Of a DNA stretch of 56,149 bases, positions 45,128 to 54,833 are shown piece after piece (within the stretch, counting starts at the first letter, position 1; every line of letters begins with the position of its first letter). The stretch spans positions 287,350 through 343,498 of the forward strand of contig NZ_LWIG01000012.1 of the NCBI RefSeq assembly GCF_002068095.1, given 5' to 3'. The notes under the pieces were generated by a model. The model did not search any database and had not been told where the DNA came from. It worked only from the letters and a program-made list of their open reading frames with translations. The translations under genes were made by a program, and so were the position numbers. The stretch is from Bradyrhizobium sacchari. Its GTDB lineage: Bacteria; Pseudomonadota; Alphaproteobacteria; Rhizobiales; Xanthobacteraceae.

Positions 45128-46561
45128 ATGGCGGCGAACGAGGCCGATCAGAAACTCTCGCGCAACGCGCTGATTGCGCTTGTGATCGGGTCGATGGTCG
45201 GCTCCGGCATCTTCGCATTGCCGGCCCAGTTCGGACGCACCACCGGCGCTCTCGGCGCGATCATCGCGTGGATGATTGCCGGCACCGGCATGCTGACGCT
45301 GGCCTTCGTGTTCCAGTCGCTGTCCCGGCGCAAGCCGGAGCTCGACGCCGGCATCTACGCTTACGCCAAGGACGGCTTCGGCGACTATATCGGCTTTGCC
45401 TCCGCCGCTGGCTATTGGATCGGCTGCTGCCTCGCCGACGTCGCCTGTCTGATCCTGATCAAGGCTACGCTCGGGCAGTTCTTCCCCGTCTTCGGCGACG
45501 GCACGACGCCGGTCGCGATCGCCTCGGCGTCCCTGTTGTTGTGGAGCGTCCATGTCCTGGTGCTGCGCGGCATCAAGGGGGCAGCCGCGCTCAACACCGC
45601 CACGACCTTCGCGAAAATCATTCCGATCCTGCTGTTCATCATCGTGGCCGCGATCGCCCTGAACGGCGAATTGTTCTCGGAGAATTTCTGGGGTGCGGAG
45701 CGGCCGGACGCGCGGGACGTACTGGCCCAGGTCCGCGGCACGATGCTGCTCACGGTGTTCGTCTTCGTCGGAATCGAGGGCGCAAGCGTGTATTCGCGCT
45801 ATGCCAGGACGCGTTCCGACATCGGCATCGCGACGGTCACCGGCTTCCTGACGGTGCTCTGTCTCCTCGTGCTCGTGACGCTCCTGTCCTACGGCATCCT
45901 GCCGCGGGGTGAGCTCGCAGGTCTGCCGACACCGTCGATGGCGGGCGTGATGGAAGCGATGGTCGGCCGCTGGGGCGGCGTGTTCATCAGCATCGCCTTG
46001 CTGATCTCGATCCTCGGAAACTACCTGTCCTGGTCGCTGCTTGCGGCCGAGATCCTGCACTCGGCGGCGGTCCAGCGCACCATGCCGGCCTTTCTCGCGC
46101 GCGAGAACGCGCACAAGGTGCCTGTCGGCGCACTCTGGCTCACGAATTGCGTGATACAGGCATTTCTCCTCGTGAGCTGGTTCGCCGAATATGCCTTCAC
46201 GCTCGCGCTGAAGATGACGAGCGCGATGACGCTGATCCCGTATCTTCTCGTCGCGGCGTACGGCCTGAAGCTCGCATCGACCGGCGAGGCGTATCATGCC
46301 GGCGGGCGCACCCGCACCACCGACGGAATCGTTGCAGCGGTGGCGACGCTCTACGCGGCCGGCATGATCTACGCCGGCGGCCCGAAATTCCTCCTGCTGT
46401 CCGCAATTCTCTACGCGCCGGGAACGTTGCTGTTCCTGATCGCCAAGCGCGAGCGCAAGGAGAGGCTGTTCAGGCCGATCGAGTCCGTCCTGTTCGGCGC
46501 GATCGCGATCGCGGCAGGCGCCGGGATCTATGGGCTGGCTGTCGGAGCCATCTCGATCTGA
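45128..46561 (+). CDS. Second ArcD/AdiC-type APC permease
   Basis: A 477-residue permease, paralogue of the one at 37167: same length, the first-helix [18 protein letters not shown], the helix-six [23 protein letters not shown] and helix-ten regions nearly coincide. The ATG at 45128 (GGAAGG upstream) matches the other copy's start; ATG at 45077 would add 17 residues. It lacks an adjacent amino acid enzyme. It may exchange a different amine/amino acid pair, or support the same pathway in acid. Confidence 0.9.
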   Translation: MAANEADQKLSRNALIALVIGSMVGSGIFALPAQFGRTTGALGAIIAWMIAGTGMLTLAFVFQSLSRRKPELDAGIYAYAKDGFGDYIGFASAAGYWIGCCLADVACLILIKATLGQFFPVFGDGTTPVAIASASLLLWSVHVLVLRGIKGAAALNTATTFAKIIPILLFIIVAAIALNGELFSENFWGAERPDARDVLAQVRGTMLLTVFVFVGIEGASVYSRYARTRSDIGIATVTGFLTVLCLLVLVTLLSYGILPRGELAGLPTPSMAGVMEAMVGRWGGVFISIALLISILGNYLSWSLLAAEILHSAAVQRTMPAFLARENAHKVPVGALWLTNCVIQAFLLVSWFAEYAFTLALKMTSAMTLIPYLLVAAYGLKLASTGEAYHAGGRTRTTDGIVAAVATLYAAGMIYAGGPKFLLLSAILYAPGTLLFLIAKRERKERLFRPIESVLFGAIAIAAGAGIYGLAVGAISI

Positions 46562-46591
46562 CTGATCGTCGCTGACCGCATGGAGGCGAGT

Positions 46592-46831
46592 ATGAACATC
46601 TGGACCGTGTATCGCAGCTTGATGCTGGGCGCAGTGGTGGCCGTCGTGTCACCATCGACCATTTGCGTGGCACAGCCGAAGGACGGCACCGTCGCGGCAC
46701 CGAAGCAGACCGGCGCGGCCGCGCCAGTCGACGCCAGACCCAACACCAATACGAATCCGTTCAAGCATCGCTATTGGCGTCATCGTGGCGGCAAGCATCC
46801 GCATTACGGCAGCCGCCGCGTTCGCACCTGA
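46592..46831 (+). CDS. Small secreted basic His/Arg-rich protein
   Basis: A 79-residue protein. The first 27 or so residues are a signal peptide (SLMLGAVVAVVSPSTICVA). The mature chain is short, Ala/Pro/Asn-rich, ending in a basic, aromatic tail (HRYWRHRGGKHPHYGSRR). GGAGGCGAGT precedes the ATG at 46592; ATG at 46580 lies on that same site and would mask it. Unknown function; perhaps periplasmic metal or nucleic-acid binding. Confidence 0.65.
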   Translation: MNIWTVYRSLMLGAVVAVVSPSTICVAQPKDGTVAAPKQTGAAAPVDARPNTNTNPFKHRYWRHRGGKHPHYGSRRVRT

Positions 46832-46842
46832 GGCATGGCCAC

Positions 46843-47979
46843 ATGGCGGCGGACCGATCAATGAGCGATCCCAGGATCGGACCAGAGCGGGTGCGCGGGG
46901 TCGTTCTGCACGAGAGCTCCGTCGACCAATCCGAACAGGCCGGAGGGCCGCGCCTGCTCGCGATCGGCCTCACTTTGCTCGCCGTAGCCGTTGCCCTGTT
47001 CCTGGTGTGGCAAACGGTGTCCAGCCTTCTCATCGTCTTCGCGGGGGTACTGTTCGCCGCCTTCCTGGATGCCGCAGCGCGCGCCCTGGCGCCGGTCCTC
47101 CCGCTCAGCCGCATCTGGCGCCTGACATTCGTTCTCATGCTGCTCTCGGCCTTGTCGGGCTTTGGACTGGTTTGGGGCGCCGGCAAGCTGCCAGAGCAGA
47201 CGCGCCTGCTGCTGAAAGTCATGGATGCACAGGTCGATATTCTTCAAGAACACTTGTTGTCCTATGGCGTGGACCTGCTCGGACCGGAATGGGGGCGCGA
47301 CTTCGCCCAATGGCTGTTCGCCGATCAGGGCCGGTTCCTCCGCCACGCGCAATTCCTGCTGGGCGGCGCCTCAAGCCTCCTGACCGGCGTGCTCGTGGTC
47401 GTGTTCCTCGGTATTCTCTTTGCCTTCGATCCCACCAGCCACCGCGAGAGCCTGGTCGTGCTGGTCAGACAACCCTATCGCGCTCGCACGCGCGCCGTGA
47501 TGGACGAGATCGGCAACGTCATGCGGCTGTGGTTCGTCGGCCAGTTGATCCGCATCATCCTGATGACTCTCTGCGTCTGGCCCGCGCTCTATCTCATCGG
47601 ACTTCCGGGGCCGTTCCTACTGGGTCTGCAGGCGGGCTTGTCGAATTTCATCCCCTATCTCGGGCCGATCGTCGCCGCGATCCCGATCGCGCTGGTGGCG
47701 ATGCCGCTCGGCGCCTCGCTGCTGATCTGGGCCGTCGCCGTCTACACCATCATCCAGTCGATCGAGGGCTACGTGATCGGCCCCCTGATCCAGCGCCGGG
47801 CGGTCGAGACGCCCCCAGCCTGGACGCTGGTTGCGATCGTCCTGCTCGGCGCCCTGTTTGGCGTCATGGGCATTGCGCTGGCGATGCCGCTCGTCGCCGT
47901 CGGACGGGTCGCGATCATCCGGTTCTACGTCGAGGACTACCTCGGCGACCGCCGCGAGCCGACCACGGAAAATTCATGA
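46843..47979 (+). CDS. AI-2E family transporter (PerM/YdgG-like)
   Basis: A 378-residue membrane protein of the AI-2E exporter family, with eight helices (RLLAIGLTLLAVAVALFLVW, then LSNFIPYLGPIVAAIPIALVA, the latter the family signature) and a soluble loop near 110-170. ATG at 46843 follows GAGG; ATG at 46861 is an alternative. Substrates vary from signalling molecules to sodium/proton exchange, so none is claimed. Coupled to the next gene by ATGA. Confidence 0.88.
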   Translation: MAADRSMSDPRIGPERVRGVVLHESSVDQSEQAGGPRLLAIGLTLLAVAVALFLVWQTVSSLLIVFAGVLFAAFLDAAARALAPVLPLSRIWRLTFVLMLLSALSGFGLVWGAGKLPEQTRLLLKVMDAQVDILQEHLLSYGVDLLGPEWGRDFAQWLFADQGRFLRHAQFLLGGASSLLTGVLVVVFLGILFAFDPTSHRESLVVLVRQPYRARTRAVMDEIGNVMRLWFVGQLIRIILMTLCVWPALYLIGLPGPFLLGLQAGLSNFIPYLGPIVAAIPIALVAMPLGASLLIWAVAVYTIIQSIEGYVIGPLIQRRAVETPPAWTLVAIVLLGALFGVMGIALAMPLVAVGRVAIIRFYVEDYLGDRREPTTENS

Positions 47980-48587
47980 GACCCGCCATGAGCGAAATCG
48001 ATGCACAGCCACGCGATGTCCCCGAGCCTCCCCCGACGCACGCAGGGGCAGGCCATTTTCTCTGGCAACAGCTTCCGTATGCCGTAGCGCTGCTGCTCGC
48101 CATCGCAGGCGTCGCCTATACGAACGTCTCGCACCAACCGCTCGTCGGCTATTGGGAATTTTTGGCGCTTGCCATCGGCGTGGTCTGCGTCATCACCAAA
48201 TGGCCGGAGACGCAAGGCAGGCAGATGCGTATCCGCCTGATATGGACCCAGGCACTGCACTGGATCGCGGTCCTGATCACGATGAACATCATGCTGGTCT
48301 CCGGGGTTCAGCAGATGCTCCCGACGCCGGCGACCGGTCTCGTGCTGCTGACGCTGCTCGCGCTCGGCACGTTCCTTGCGGGCGTGAGTCTTCTGTCGCT
48401 GCAGATCGCCTTTCTCGGCCTTGCGATGGGCGCGGCCGTCCCGGCGATATCCTGGCTGAAGCAGTCCATCTTCTTCTTCCTGCTCGGCGCCGTGCTGCTG
48501 ATCGGCCTCGCGATCTCGTTCTGGCTGCGCCAGGACGGTCGCCCTGCGGGCGCAGCGACCAGAGCCCAACACCAGACGGAGGCTTGA
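47976..48587 (+). CDS. Integral membrane protein, unassigned
   Basis: A 203-residue protein with six likely helices, from LPYAVALLLAIAGVAYTNV to FFFLLGAVLLIGLAISFWL, and a short polar N-terminus. The ATG at 47976 overlaps the AI-2E gene's stop (ATGA); ATG at 47988 is an alternative with a similar product. I do not recognise a family with certainty. Co-translation suggests it acts with the transporter upstream. Confidence 0.75.
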   Translation: MRPAMSEIDAQPRDVPEPPPTHAGAGHFLWQQLPYAVALLLAIAGVAYTNVSHQPLVGYWEFLALAIGVVCVITKWPETQGRQMRIRLIWTQALHWIAVLITMNIMLVSGVQQMLPTPATGLVLLTLLALGTFLAGVSLLSLQIAFLGLAMGAAVPAISWLKQSIFFFLLGAVLLIGLAISFWLRQDGRPAGAATRAQHQTEA

Positions 48588-49070
48588 ATGCGAACATTGC
48601 GATTTGTTGCGGCCATCTGCGCGTTGACCGTTCTTTGCACCACCGTGTCCGCGCGCGCCGAGAGGTTCAGGATTGGCAGGCTGCTGTGCTTCTCCGAACC
48701 TCGCGTCGGGTTGGTGCTCGGATCGACACAGGCGATGCGCTGCGTGTTCACCGGCCTGCGTCCGCCACGGCAATACGTCTACGAGGGAAGGATCAGGCGA
48801 GTCGGGCTCGATCTTGGCGTGACCAGCGCCGGTACACTGTCCTGGGCGGTCTTCGCCCGGAATTCGCGGATTGGCCCTGGCACGCTCCGCGGCAGCTATG
48901 TCGGCGCGAGCGGCAATTTTGCATTGGGTCCGGGCCTCGGCGCCAATGTCCTGATCGGCGGCTCGAGGCGGAGCATCATGCTGCAGCCGATCTCGATCGA
49001 GAGATCGATCGGGCTCAATCTCGCGGCCGGCGTGACCCATCTGACATTGGGGCCGCGCGGGCCGCAATAA
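48588..49070 (+). CDS. DUF992 family secreted protein
   Basis: A 160-residue secreted protein. The signal peptide ends near SARA. The mature part shows the DUF992 order: IGRLLCFSEPRVGLVLGSTQAMRCVF, YEGRIRRVGLDLGVTSAGTLSWAVFA, LRGSYVGASGNFALGPGLGANVLIGGSRRSIMLQPIS. Repeated Gly-rich strands suggest a beta-barrel-like or beta-sandwich domain; function unknown. Begins one base after the stop of the previous gene. Confidence 0.88.
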   Translation: MRTLRFVAAICALTVLCTTVSARAERFRIGRLLCFSEPRVGLVLGSTQAMRCVFTGLRPPRQYVYEGRIRRVGLDLGVTSAGTLSWAVFARNSRIGPGTLRGSYVGASGNFALGPGLGANVLIGGSRRSIMLQPISIERSIGLNLAAGVTHLTLGPRGPQ

Positions 49071-49182
49071 GGATGCGAACATTCCCCGCCGGTGGCTCAG
49101 GGTTTCGTCCGATGTCGGCGTGACAGGTTCGCCGCTAGGCTTCACCGTCTGTCGTTGGAACCATTGTTGTCCGGAGGATCGC

Positions 49183-49761
49183 ATGACAGCCTATGACAGC
49201 CGATCCGGTATCGACGTGCTGGGCCCTCCGCCCCTCTGGGTCTGTGCTCTCCTCGGTGCCGTCCTGATCGCCGCCGGCTTCTTTGCACTCGGCGACCTCG
49301 CCTTTGCCACCATCATCAGCGTCAAGTTCATCGGACTGACCGCGATCGCCGCCGGCGGATTCGAGATCGCGCATGCGTTCTGGACCAAGGAATGGGGTGG
49401 CTTCCTGTGGCGGATCGTTCTCGGCGCCCTTTACCTCGTCTTCGGCCTCATCCTGCTGACCCAACCGGCCTCCGGCGCACTGATCCTGACCTATTTCCTC
49501 GGCGCGGTGCTGTTCGCGTCCGGCGTCATCCGGTGCGTGCTGAGTTTTGCCTACTGGCATCTGAACGGTTGGATGATGCTGATCTCCGGCATCTTCGCCG
49601 TCATCGCCGGCGTGCTCATCCTGTTCAGCTTCCCCGACATCAGCGTCTGGGCGCTTGGCTTCCTGCTCGGTGTCGACCTGATCTCGCATGGTCTTGCGTG
49701 GTTGCTCTACGCGCTGCAGTCGCTGCGGACGGCCGAATTACAAAGGAGACAAGCACAATGA
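49183..49761 (+). CDS. HdeD-family acid-resistance-like membrane protein
   Basis: A 192-residue protein with six helices and the DUF308/HdeD pattern (LGAVLIAAGFFALGDLAFATII, FIGLTAIAAGGFEIAHAFW, WRIVLGALYLVFGLILLTQPASG). GGAGGATCGC precedes the ATG. Homologues contribute to acid resistance in enterobacteria; the genes here with arginine deiminase and amino acid antiporters make an acid-stress theme plausible. Its stop overlaps the next ATG (ATGA). Confidence 0.88.
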   Translation: MTAYDSRSGIDVLGPPPLWVCALLGAVLIAAGFFALGDLAFATIISVKFIGLTAIAAGGFEIAHAFWTKEWGGFLWRIVLGALYLVFGLILLTQPASGALILTYFLGAVLFASGVIRCVLSFAYWHLNGWMMLISGIFAVIAGVLILFSFPDISVWALGFLLGVDLISHGLAWLLYALQSLRTAELQRRQAQ

Positions 49762-50072
49762 ATGCTCCCAACCGCCGTGCCTTCCTCGGTCTTGCAACGA
49801 GCGCCATTGCCGCGGCCGCGATCGGCACCGTCGGCGTTCGCCTCATCGGCGTCGCGGAGGCGATGCCGGTCGACCCCGATCCCGGGCGGGCCGGCGGGTC
49901 AGCGATCCCTGTCATGCCGGCGCAGTGGGGACCCGGTCCGGGTTGGGGCCCGGGCTGGGGCGCGCCGCCACCGCGTCCCGGCTGGGGTCCCCCACCGCCG
50001 CGTCGTCGCCGCCGCCGCTGGGTTTGCTGGTGGCATCGCGGCCGTCGTCATTGCGGATGGCGCTGGCGCTAG
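49758..50072 (+). CDS. Small Tat-type secreted protein with Trp/Arg/Pro-rich tail
   Basis: A 104-residue protein. NRRAFLGLATSAIAAAAIG is a twin-arginine signal, cut near AEA. The mature 68 residues are Pro/Gly/Trp-rich (WGPGPGWGPGWGAPPP, then PPPPRRRRRRWVCWW) and end in RHCGWRWR. The two Cys, many Arg and Trp are unusual; a folded or cofactor-bearing state would explain Tat export. The ATG overlaps the HdeD-like stop, and AAGGAG lies just upstream. Function unknown. Confidence 0.75.
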   Translation: MNAPNRRAFLGLATSAIAAAAIGTVGVRLIGVAEAMPVDPDPGRAGGSAIPVMPAQWGPGPGWGPGWGAPPPRPGWGPPPPRRRRRRWVCWWHRGRRHCGWRWR

Positions 50073-50099
50073 GACACTTGCCGAGCCCTTGCCAAGGTG

Positions 50100-50354
50100 A
50101 TGGAGGCAATCGTGCGCAACAACTACCAATGGGTCTTCGCCGCCGTGCTGGCCGCACTTCTCGTTGCCGCGACCTGGTTTTGCGTATCGGTCTGGCGCTC
50201 GACGCCGGCGATGCCGGTCTACGGCAATGTCATCCTGGCCGGGGCTGCGGTCCTCGTCCTGGTGTCGGGCTGCGGCCTGATCGCACTGATGTTCTACAGC
50301 CATCGCAAGGGCTACGACGAACCCGCACGCAGCGACAGGACCGCGCGGAAGTGA
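50100..50354 (+). CDS. Small two-helix membrane protein
   Basis: An 84-residue protein with two membrane helices (VFAAVLAALLVAATWFCV and VILAGAAVLVLVSGCGLIALMF) and a charged tail. Three starts compete: GTG 50097, ATG 50100, and GTG 50112, the last with GGAGG five bases before it. Family unknown. Follows the Tat-secreted protein after 27 bases. Confidence 0.65.
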   Translation: MEAIVRNNYQWVFAAVLAALLVAATWFCVSVWRSTPAMPVYGNVILAGAAVLVLVSGCGLIALMFYSHRKGYDEPARSDRTARK

Positions 50355-50393
50355 CCCGGTCCGCCGTGCCGAGCCTGGAGCAAGGAGCGGACG

Positions 50394-51635
50394 ATGAACC
50401 TTGCCGACGTCGCGATCCGACTGCTGGCGGCAGATCTCATGATCGCGCTGGCCGGCGGGGCTGCCCGGACGCAGCCTGCCGCCGCCGTGCCTTCAGTTGG
50501 AATCGTCGAAGCGACACGGCGGCCGATCACCGAGAGCAGCGAGTTTCTCGGCCGCATCGAGGCGATCAACCGGGTCAACGTTGCCGCCCGCGTCACCGCC
50601 TTTCTGGAACAGCGGCTCTTCAACGAGGGCGCCGAGCTCAAGAAGGGTGACCAGCTCTATCGCCTCGAGCGCGGTCCATTCGAAGCCGATCTTGCCGCAA
50701 AGAAGGCGCAAGTGGCGCAGCTCGAGGCGACGCTGGAGAATGCCAGGCTGACAACGGAGCGCGCACGGACCCTGCTCGGAGGACCGGCCGGGCAGCAGTC
50801 GACCTATGACGCTGCGATTGCAAACCAGCGCAGCCTGGAAGCCCAGGTGCAGGCCGCGCAGGCGCAGGTCCAGGCCTCGCAGATCAACCTCGACTACACC
50901 GTGATCAGCGCGCCGATCGACGGCAAGATCGGACGCACGGCGGTGACGGAAGGCAACATCGTCAGCCCGTCCTCCGGCGTGCTGACCACGATTGTCAGCC
51001 AGGATCCGATGTACGTCACCTTTCCGGTGCCGCTGCGCCAAGGGCTCGAGCTGCGCGAGCGATACGGTCCGCAAGGCGGCCTCGAGGCGGTGGTGATCCG
51101 ATTGCGGCTGCCCGACGGCCGCATGTACGGCCAGTCCGGCAAGCTGAACTTCGTCGACAACAGCATCGCACAGAACACCGACACGATCACGGTGCGGGGC
51201 GAAATCGCCAATCCGATCCTGCGCGCGCCGTCCGCGGCAGGCGTCATCGCGCACGAGCTGACCGATGGTGAGTTCGTGACCGTGGTGCTCGAGGGCGTCC
51301 AGCCGATCGAGGTGCTGGCGATCCCACGCTCGGCGGTGCTGTCCGACCAGCGGGGCGACTATGTTCTCGTGGTGGGCACGGACAACAAGGCCGAGCAGCG
51401 GCGCATTCAGCTCGGACAATCGACCCCGACGATCGCCGCGGTCATCAATGGGCTAGCGGCTGGCGACAAGGTGATCGCCGAGGGCCTGCAGCGGGTTCGT
51501 GCCGGCCAGACCGTCGCTCCGGATCCGGCGAGCGCACTCATTCTGTCGAGCATGAAGGGCGCACCGACCGGGCCGGCGCCACTGGCCGACCACGCAACCC
51601 GTGCCCCGACGCGGCCGGCGGACGGCAGCCCATGA
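50394..51635 (+). CDS. RND efflux membrane-fusion protein (AcrA/MexE type)
   Basis: A 413-residue adaptor with N-terminal signal/anchor (to about 30), a barrel-sandwich and coiled hairpin ([22 protein letters not shown] and [46 protein letters not shown]) and the C-terminal [24 protein letters not shown] domain. AAGGAGCGGACG precedes the ATG. It has no lipobox. Its stop overlaps the pump gene's ATG (ATGA). Confidence 0.93.
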   Translation: MNLADVAIRLLAADLMIALAGGAARTQPAAAVPSVGIVEATRRPITESSEFLGRIEAINRVNVAARVTAFLEQRLFNEGAELKKGDQLYRLERGPFEADLAAKKAQVAQLEATLENARLTTERARTLLGGPAGQQSTYDAAIANQRSLEAQVQAAQAQVQASQINLDYTVISAPIDGKIGRTAVTEGNIVSPSSGVLTTIVSQDPMYVTFPVPLRQGLELRERYGPQGGLEAVVIRLRLPDGRMYGQSGKLNFVDNSIAQNTDTITVRGEIANPILRAPSAAGVIAHELTDGEFVTVVLEGVQPIEVLAIPRSAVLSDQRGDYVLVVGTDNKAEQRRIQLGQSTPTIAAVINGLAAGDKVIAEGLQRVRAGQTVAPDPASALILSSMKGAPTGPAPLADHATRAPTRPADGSP

Positions 51636-54600
51636 TATCGGACGTCTTCGTCGATCGCCCGCGGCTGTCCATGGTGATCGCTTTCATCATCACGATCGCC
51701 GGCGCGCTGGCGATGACGCAGATTCCGGTAGCGCAGTTTCCGGATATCGTTCCGCCCCAGGTCACCGTGGCCGCGACCTTTCCCGGCGCCTCGGCCGAAG
51801 TGGTCGAGAGCAGCGTGGCCCAGCCGCTGGAGGCTCAGGTCATCGGCGTCGACCGCGCGCTGTACATGAAATCGACCAGCGCCAACGACGGCAGCTACAC
51901 GCTGACGGTTTCGTTCGCGCTCGGCACCAATCCCGACATTAACACCGTCAACGTCAACAACCGCGTGCAGAGTGCGCTGTCGCAATTGCCCACGGAGGTG
52001 CAGCAGCAGGGCGTGACGGTGCAGAAGCGGTCCTCGTCGATCCTGCAGTTCCTGGTGCTGTACAGTGCCGATGGCCGTCAGGATCCGCTCTTCATCACCA
52101 ACTACGCGATCATCAACGTGCTCGACGCGATTGCCAGCACGCCCGGGGTCGGCCAGGCCAATCTGTTCGCCAGGATGAACTATTCGATGCGGATCTGGTT
52201 CGATACGCAGCGGCTCACCAGCCTCGGCCTGACCCCGGCGGATGTGATCGCCGCAATTCGCACGCAGAGCGTCCAGGCCCCTGTCGGCCGTATCGGCGCG
52301 CGGCCAATCAGCAACGATCAGCAGTTCCAGTTCAACGTGCAGACACTGGGCCGCCTCGCCACCGTCGATCAATTCGCAAGCATCGTGCTGCGCTCCAATC
52401 CGGACGGATCGTCGCTGCTGGTGAAAGACGTCGCCCGCGTCGAGATGGGGGCGCAAAATCTCGACAGCGAAGCGCGGATCGACGGACGCGCCGCTGTTCC
52501 GGTCGCGATCTATCTCGCGCCGGGCGCCAACGCGGTGACCACCGCGCGCGCGGTGGCACAGACGATGCAGCGGCTGTCCGCCCGGTTTCCTGCAGGCCTC
52601 AGCCATCTCGTGCAATACGACTCCACGAGTTTCGTCCGCGACACGATCGCGGAGGTGTTGCGGACGCTGGGCGAGGCGTTCGTCCTGGTGGTGGTCGTGG
52701 TCTATTTGTTCCTCGGAAACCTCAGAGCCACGGCGATCCCGGCCATTGCCGTACCGGTCAGCCTGGTGGGCACCTTCGCCGTCCTGCTCACTTTCGGCTA
52801 TTCGGCCAACACGGTGTCCCTGCTCGCCATGGTGCTCGCCATCGGTATCGTCGTCGACGACGCCATCGTCGTGGTGGAAAATGTCGAGCGCGTCATGGCG
52901 GAGGAGCCCGACCTGTCGCCGCCGGAGGCCAGCAAGAAGGCCATGAGGCAGATCACCGCGCCGATCATCGCCATCACTCTGGTGCTGCTATCGGTGTTCG
53001 TCCCGATCGCATTCATCCCCGGCATCTCGGGCACGCTGTTCCGTCAGTTCGCGGTGACGATCAGCGCCGCCATGATGATCTCGGCATTGAACGCGCTGAC
53101 GCTCTCGCCGGCGCTGTGCGCCCTGCTGCTGCGCCACGGCGGCCCGCGCCGCGGCCTCATCGGCCGCGTGCTCGGCGGAATCGACTGGGTGCGCGATCGC
53201 TACAGCGACGGCGTCCGCCACCTGGTGCGCATGGCCTCCTTGTCGCTCCTGCTCGTGGCGGTCTTTGCCGGCAGCATCTTCGGCCTGTCGCTGGTCACGC
53301 CGACGGGATTCCTGCCGGAGGAGGATCAGGGCGCCTTCTTCACCTCGGTGCAATTGCCCGATGGCGCATCGGTGGCGCGGACCAGCGCAGTCACGCGGCA
53401 AGTCGAGGACATCCTGAAACAGATGCCGGCCGTCGACCACGTCCTGGCCGTGATCGGCTTTTCGCTGCTCGACGGCGCCTCAGAGCCGAACAGCGCGCTG
53501 GTGGTGGCGCGGCTGAAACCCTTCGCCGACCGAAAGGCGGCGGCGGATTCGGCGCAGGCGCTGATCGCCAGGATGTTTGCAGCCGGCGCGCAGATTCGAC
53601 AGGCCAACGTGCTGCCGTTCAACCTGCCGCCGATCATCGGGCTCTCGACCGGAGGCGGATTCGAATATCAGTTGCAGGCGCTGGAGGGACAGACTCCAGC
53701 CGCAATCTCCAGCGTGACGAACGCGCTGATCGGCGCCGCCAATGCCGACCCAAGGCTTGCGCGCGTGTTCTCGACATTCACCGCGACCAACCCGTCGCTC
53801 TATCTCGATATCGATCGCCGCAAGGCCCAGGCGCTGGGCGTCACCGTTAGCGACATCTTCACCGCGCTCCAGGCCACGCTCGGCGGCATCTATGTCAACA
53901 ATTTCAACCTGTTCGGCCGGACCTGGCAGGTTAATCTTCAAGGCGAGGCGTTCGACCGGGCCGACACCTCGGACATCTGGCGGATCTATGTGCGCAACAG
54001 CACCGGCGAGATGGTGCCGTTGCGATCGCTGGCCGGGCTGAAGATCGTAACCGGACCGCAGGTCATCACCCGCTACAACAACTACCGCTCGGTGACCGTC
54101 AACGGCAGCCCGGCGCCGAACATCTCCTCGGGCACCGCGATGGCTGCCATGACCGAGATCTCCGATGCCGTGCTGCCGTCGGGTTACACCTTCGCATGGA
54201 CCGGCACCGCCTATCAGGAACAGCAGGCCGCCGGCCAGACCGGCATCGTGCTGATGCTGGCTGTGCTGTTCGCCTATTTGTTCCTGGTCGCGCTCTATGA
54301 GAGCACGGTGATCCCCATCCCCGTGCTGCTCTCGGTCGTCGTCGGCGTGCTCGGATCCTATCTCGGCATCAAGATCGCCCGGCTCAATCTCGATCTCTAT
54401 GGCCAGATTGGCCTCGTGGTCCTGATCGCGCTCGCCGCCAAGAACGGCATCCTGATCGTCGAATTCGCGAAGGAGCAGCGCGAGGCGGGCATGGCGCTCG
54501 ATGAGGCCGCCGTCCAGGGCGCCCATATGCGCTTTCGCGCCGTCATGATGACCTCGGCCGCCTTCATCCTCGGCCTGCTGCCGCTGGTCGTCGCGACGGG

Positions 54601-54784
54601 CGCTGCAGCGCTCAGCCGCCGCGCGGTGGGCACGGCGGTATTTGCCGGCATGCTGGCCGCAAGCTCGATCGGGATATTCCTGGTGCCGATGCTCTACGTG
54701 GTCTTTCAGCGCCTGCGCGAGCGCGCGAAAGCCGCCTTCAAATCAAGCCATCGGCCGAACTCGCCCGATCGCAATGCAATCTAG
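51632..54784 (+). CDS. RND multidrug efflux permease (AcrB/MexF type, HAE1)
   Basis: A 1050-residue pump of the AcrB family: [21 protein letters not shown] helix one, [22 protein letters not shown], the relay Asp pair in [20 protein letters not shown] (TM4), and [22 protein letters not shown] with the family's Lys in TM10. By type it is close to MexF/SdeY-like pumps for drugs and plant phenolics, but the cargo is not determined. No TolC gene follows; the next gene is convergent. Confidence 0.95.
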   Translation: MISDVFVDRPRLSMVIAFIITIAGALAMTQIPVAQFPDIVPPQVTVAATFPGASAEVVESSVAQPLEAQVIGVDRALYMKSTSANDGSYTLTVSFALGTNPDINTVNVNNRVQSALSQLPTEVQQQGVTVQKRSSSILQFLVLYSADGRQDPLFITNYAIINVLDAIASTPGVGQANLFARMNYSMRIWFDTQRLTSLGLTPADVIAAIRTQSVQAPVGRIGARPISNDQQFQFNVQTLGRLATVDQFASIVLRSNPDGSSLLVKDVARVEMGAQNLDSEARIDGRAAVPVAIYLAPGANAVTTARAVAQTMQRLSARFPAGLSHLVQYDSTSFVRDTIAEVLRTLGEAFVLVVVVVYLFLGNLRATAIPAIAVPVSLVGTFAVLLTFGYSANTVSLLAMVLAIGIVVDDAIVVVENVERVMAEEPDLSPPEASKKAMRQITAPIIAITLVLLSVFVPIAFIPGISGTLFRQFAVTISAAMMISALNALTLSPALCALLLRHGGPRRGLIGRVLGGIDWVRDRYSDGVRHLVRMASLSLLLVAVFAGSIFGLSLVTPTGFLPEEDQGAFFTSVQLPDGASVARTSAVTRQVEDILKQMPAVDHVLAVIGFSLLDGASEPNSALVVARLKPFADRKAAADSAQALIARMFAAGAQIRQANVLPFNLPPIIGLSTGGGFEYQLQALEGQTPAAISSVTNALIGAANADPRLARVFSTFTATNPSLYLDIDRRKAQALGVTVSDIFTALQATLGGIYVNNFNLFGRTWQVNLQGEAFDRADTSDIWRIYVRNSTGEMVPLRSLAGLKIVTGPQVITRYNNYRSVTVNGSPAPNISSGTAMAAMTEISDAVLPSGYTFAWTGTAYQEQQAAGQTGIVLMLAVLFAYLFLVALYESTVIPIPVLLSVVVGVLGSYLGIKIARLNLDLYGQIGLVVLIALAAKNGILIVEFAKEQREAGMALDEAAVQGAHMRFRAVMMTSAAFILGLLPLVVATGAAALSRRAVGTAVFAGMLAASSIGIFLVPMLYVVFQRLRERAKAAFKSSHRPNSPDRNAI

Positions 54785-54804
54785 ACGGGCTTCGTCGAGG
54801 AACG

Positions 54805-54833
54805 AGAGCTGCGGTGCGCCGCTACGCAGCTCT
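54805..54833. terminator. Strong hairpin between convergent RND pump and repeat-protein genes
   Basis: AGAGCTGCG pairs with CGCAGCTCT, a perfect nine-base stem with an 11-base loop. The TAG stop of the repeat-protein gene (54822-54824) falls within the loop. It lies just past the pump's stop, so a bidirectional terminator is likely. Confidence 0.6.
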
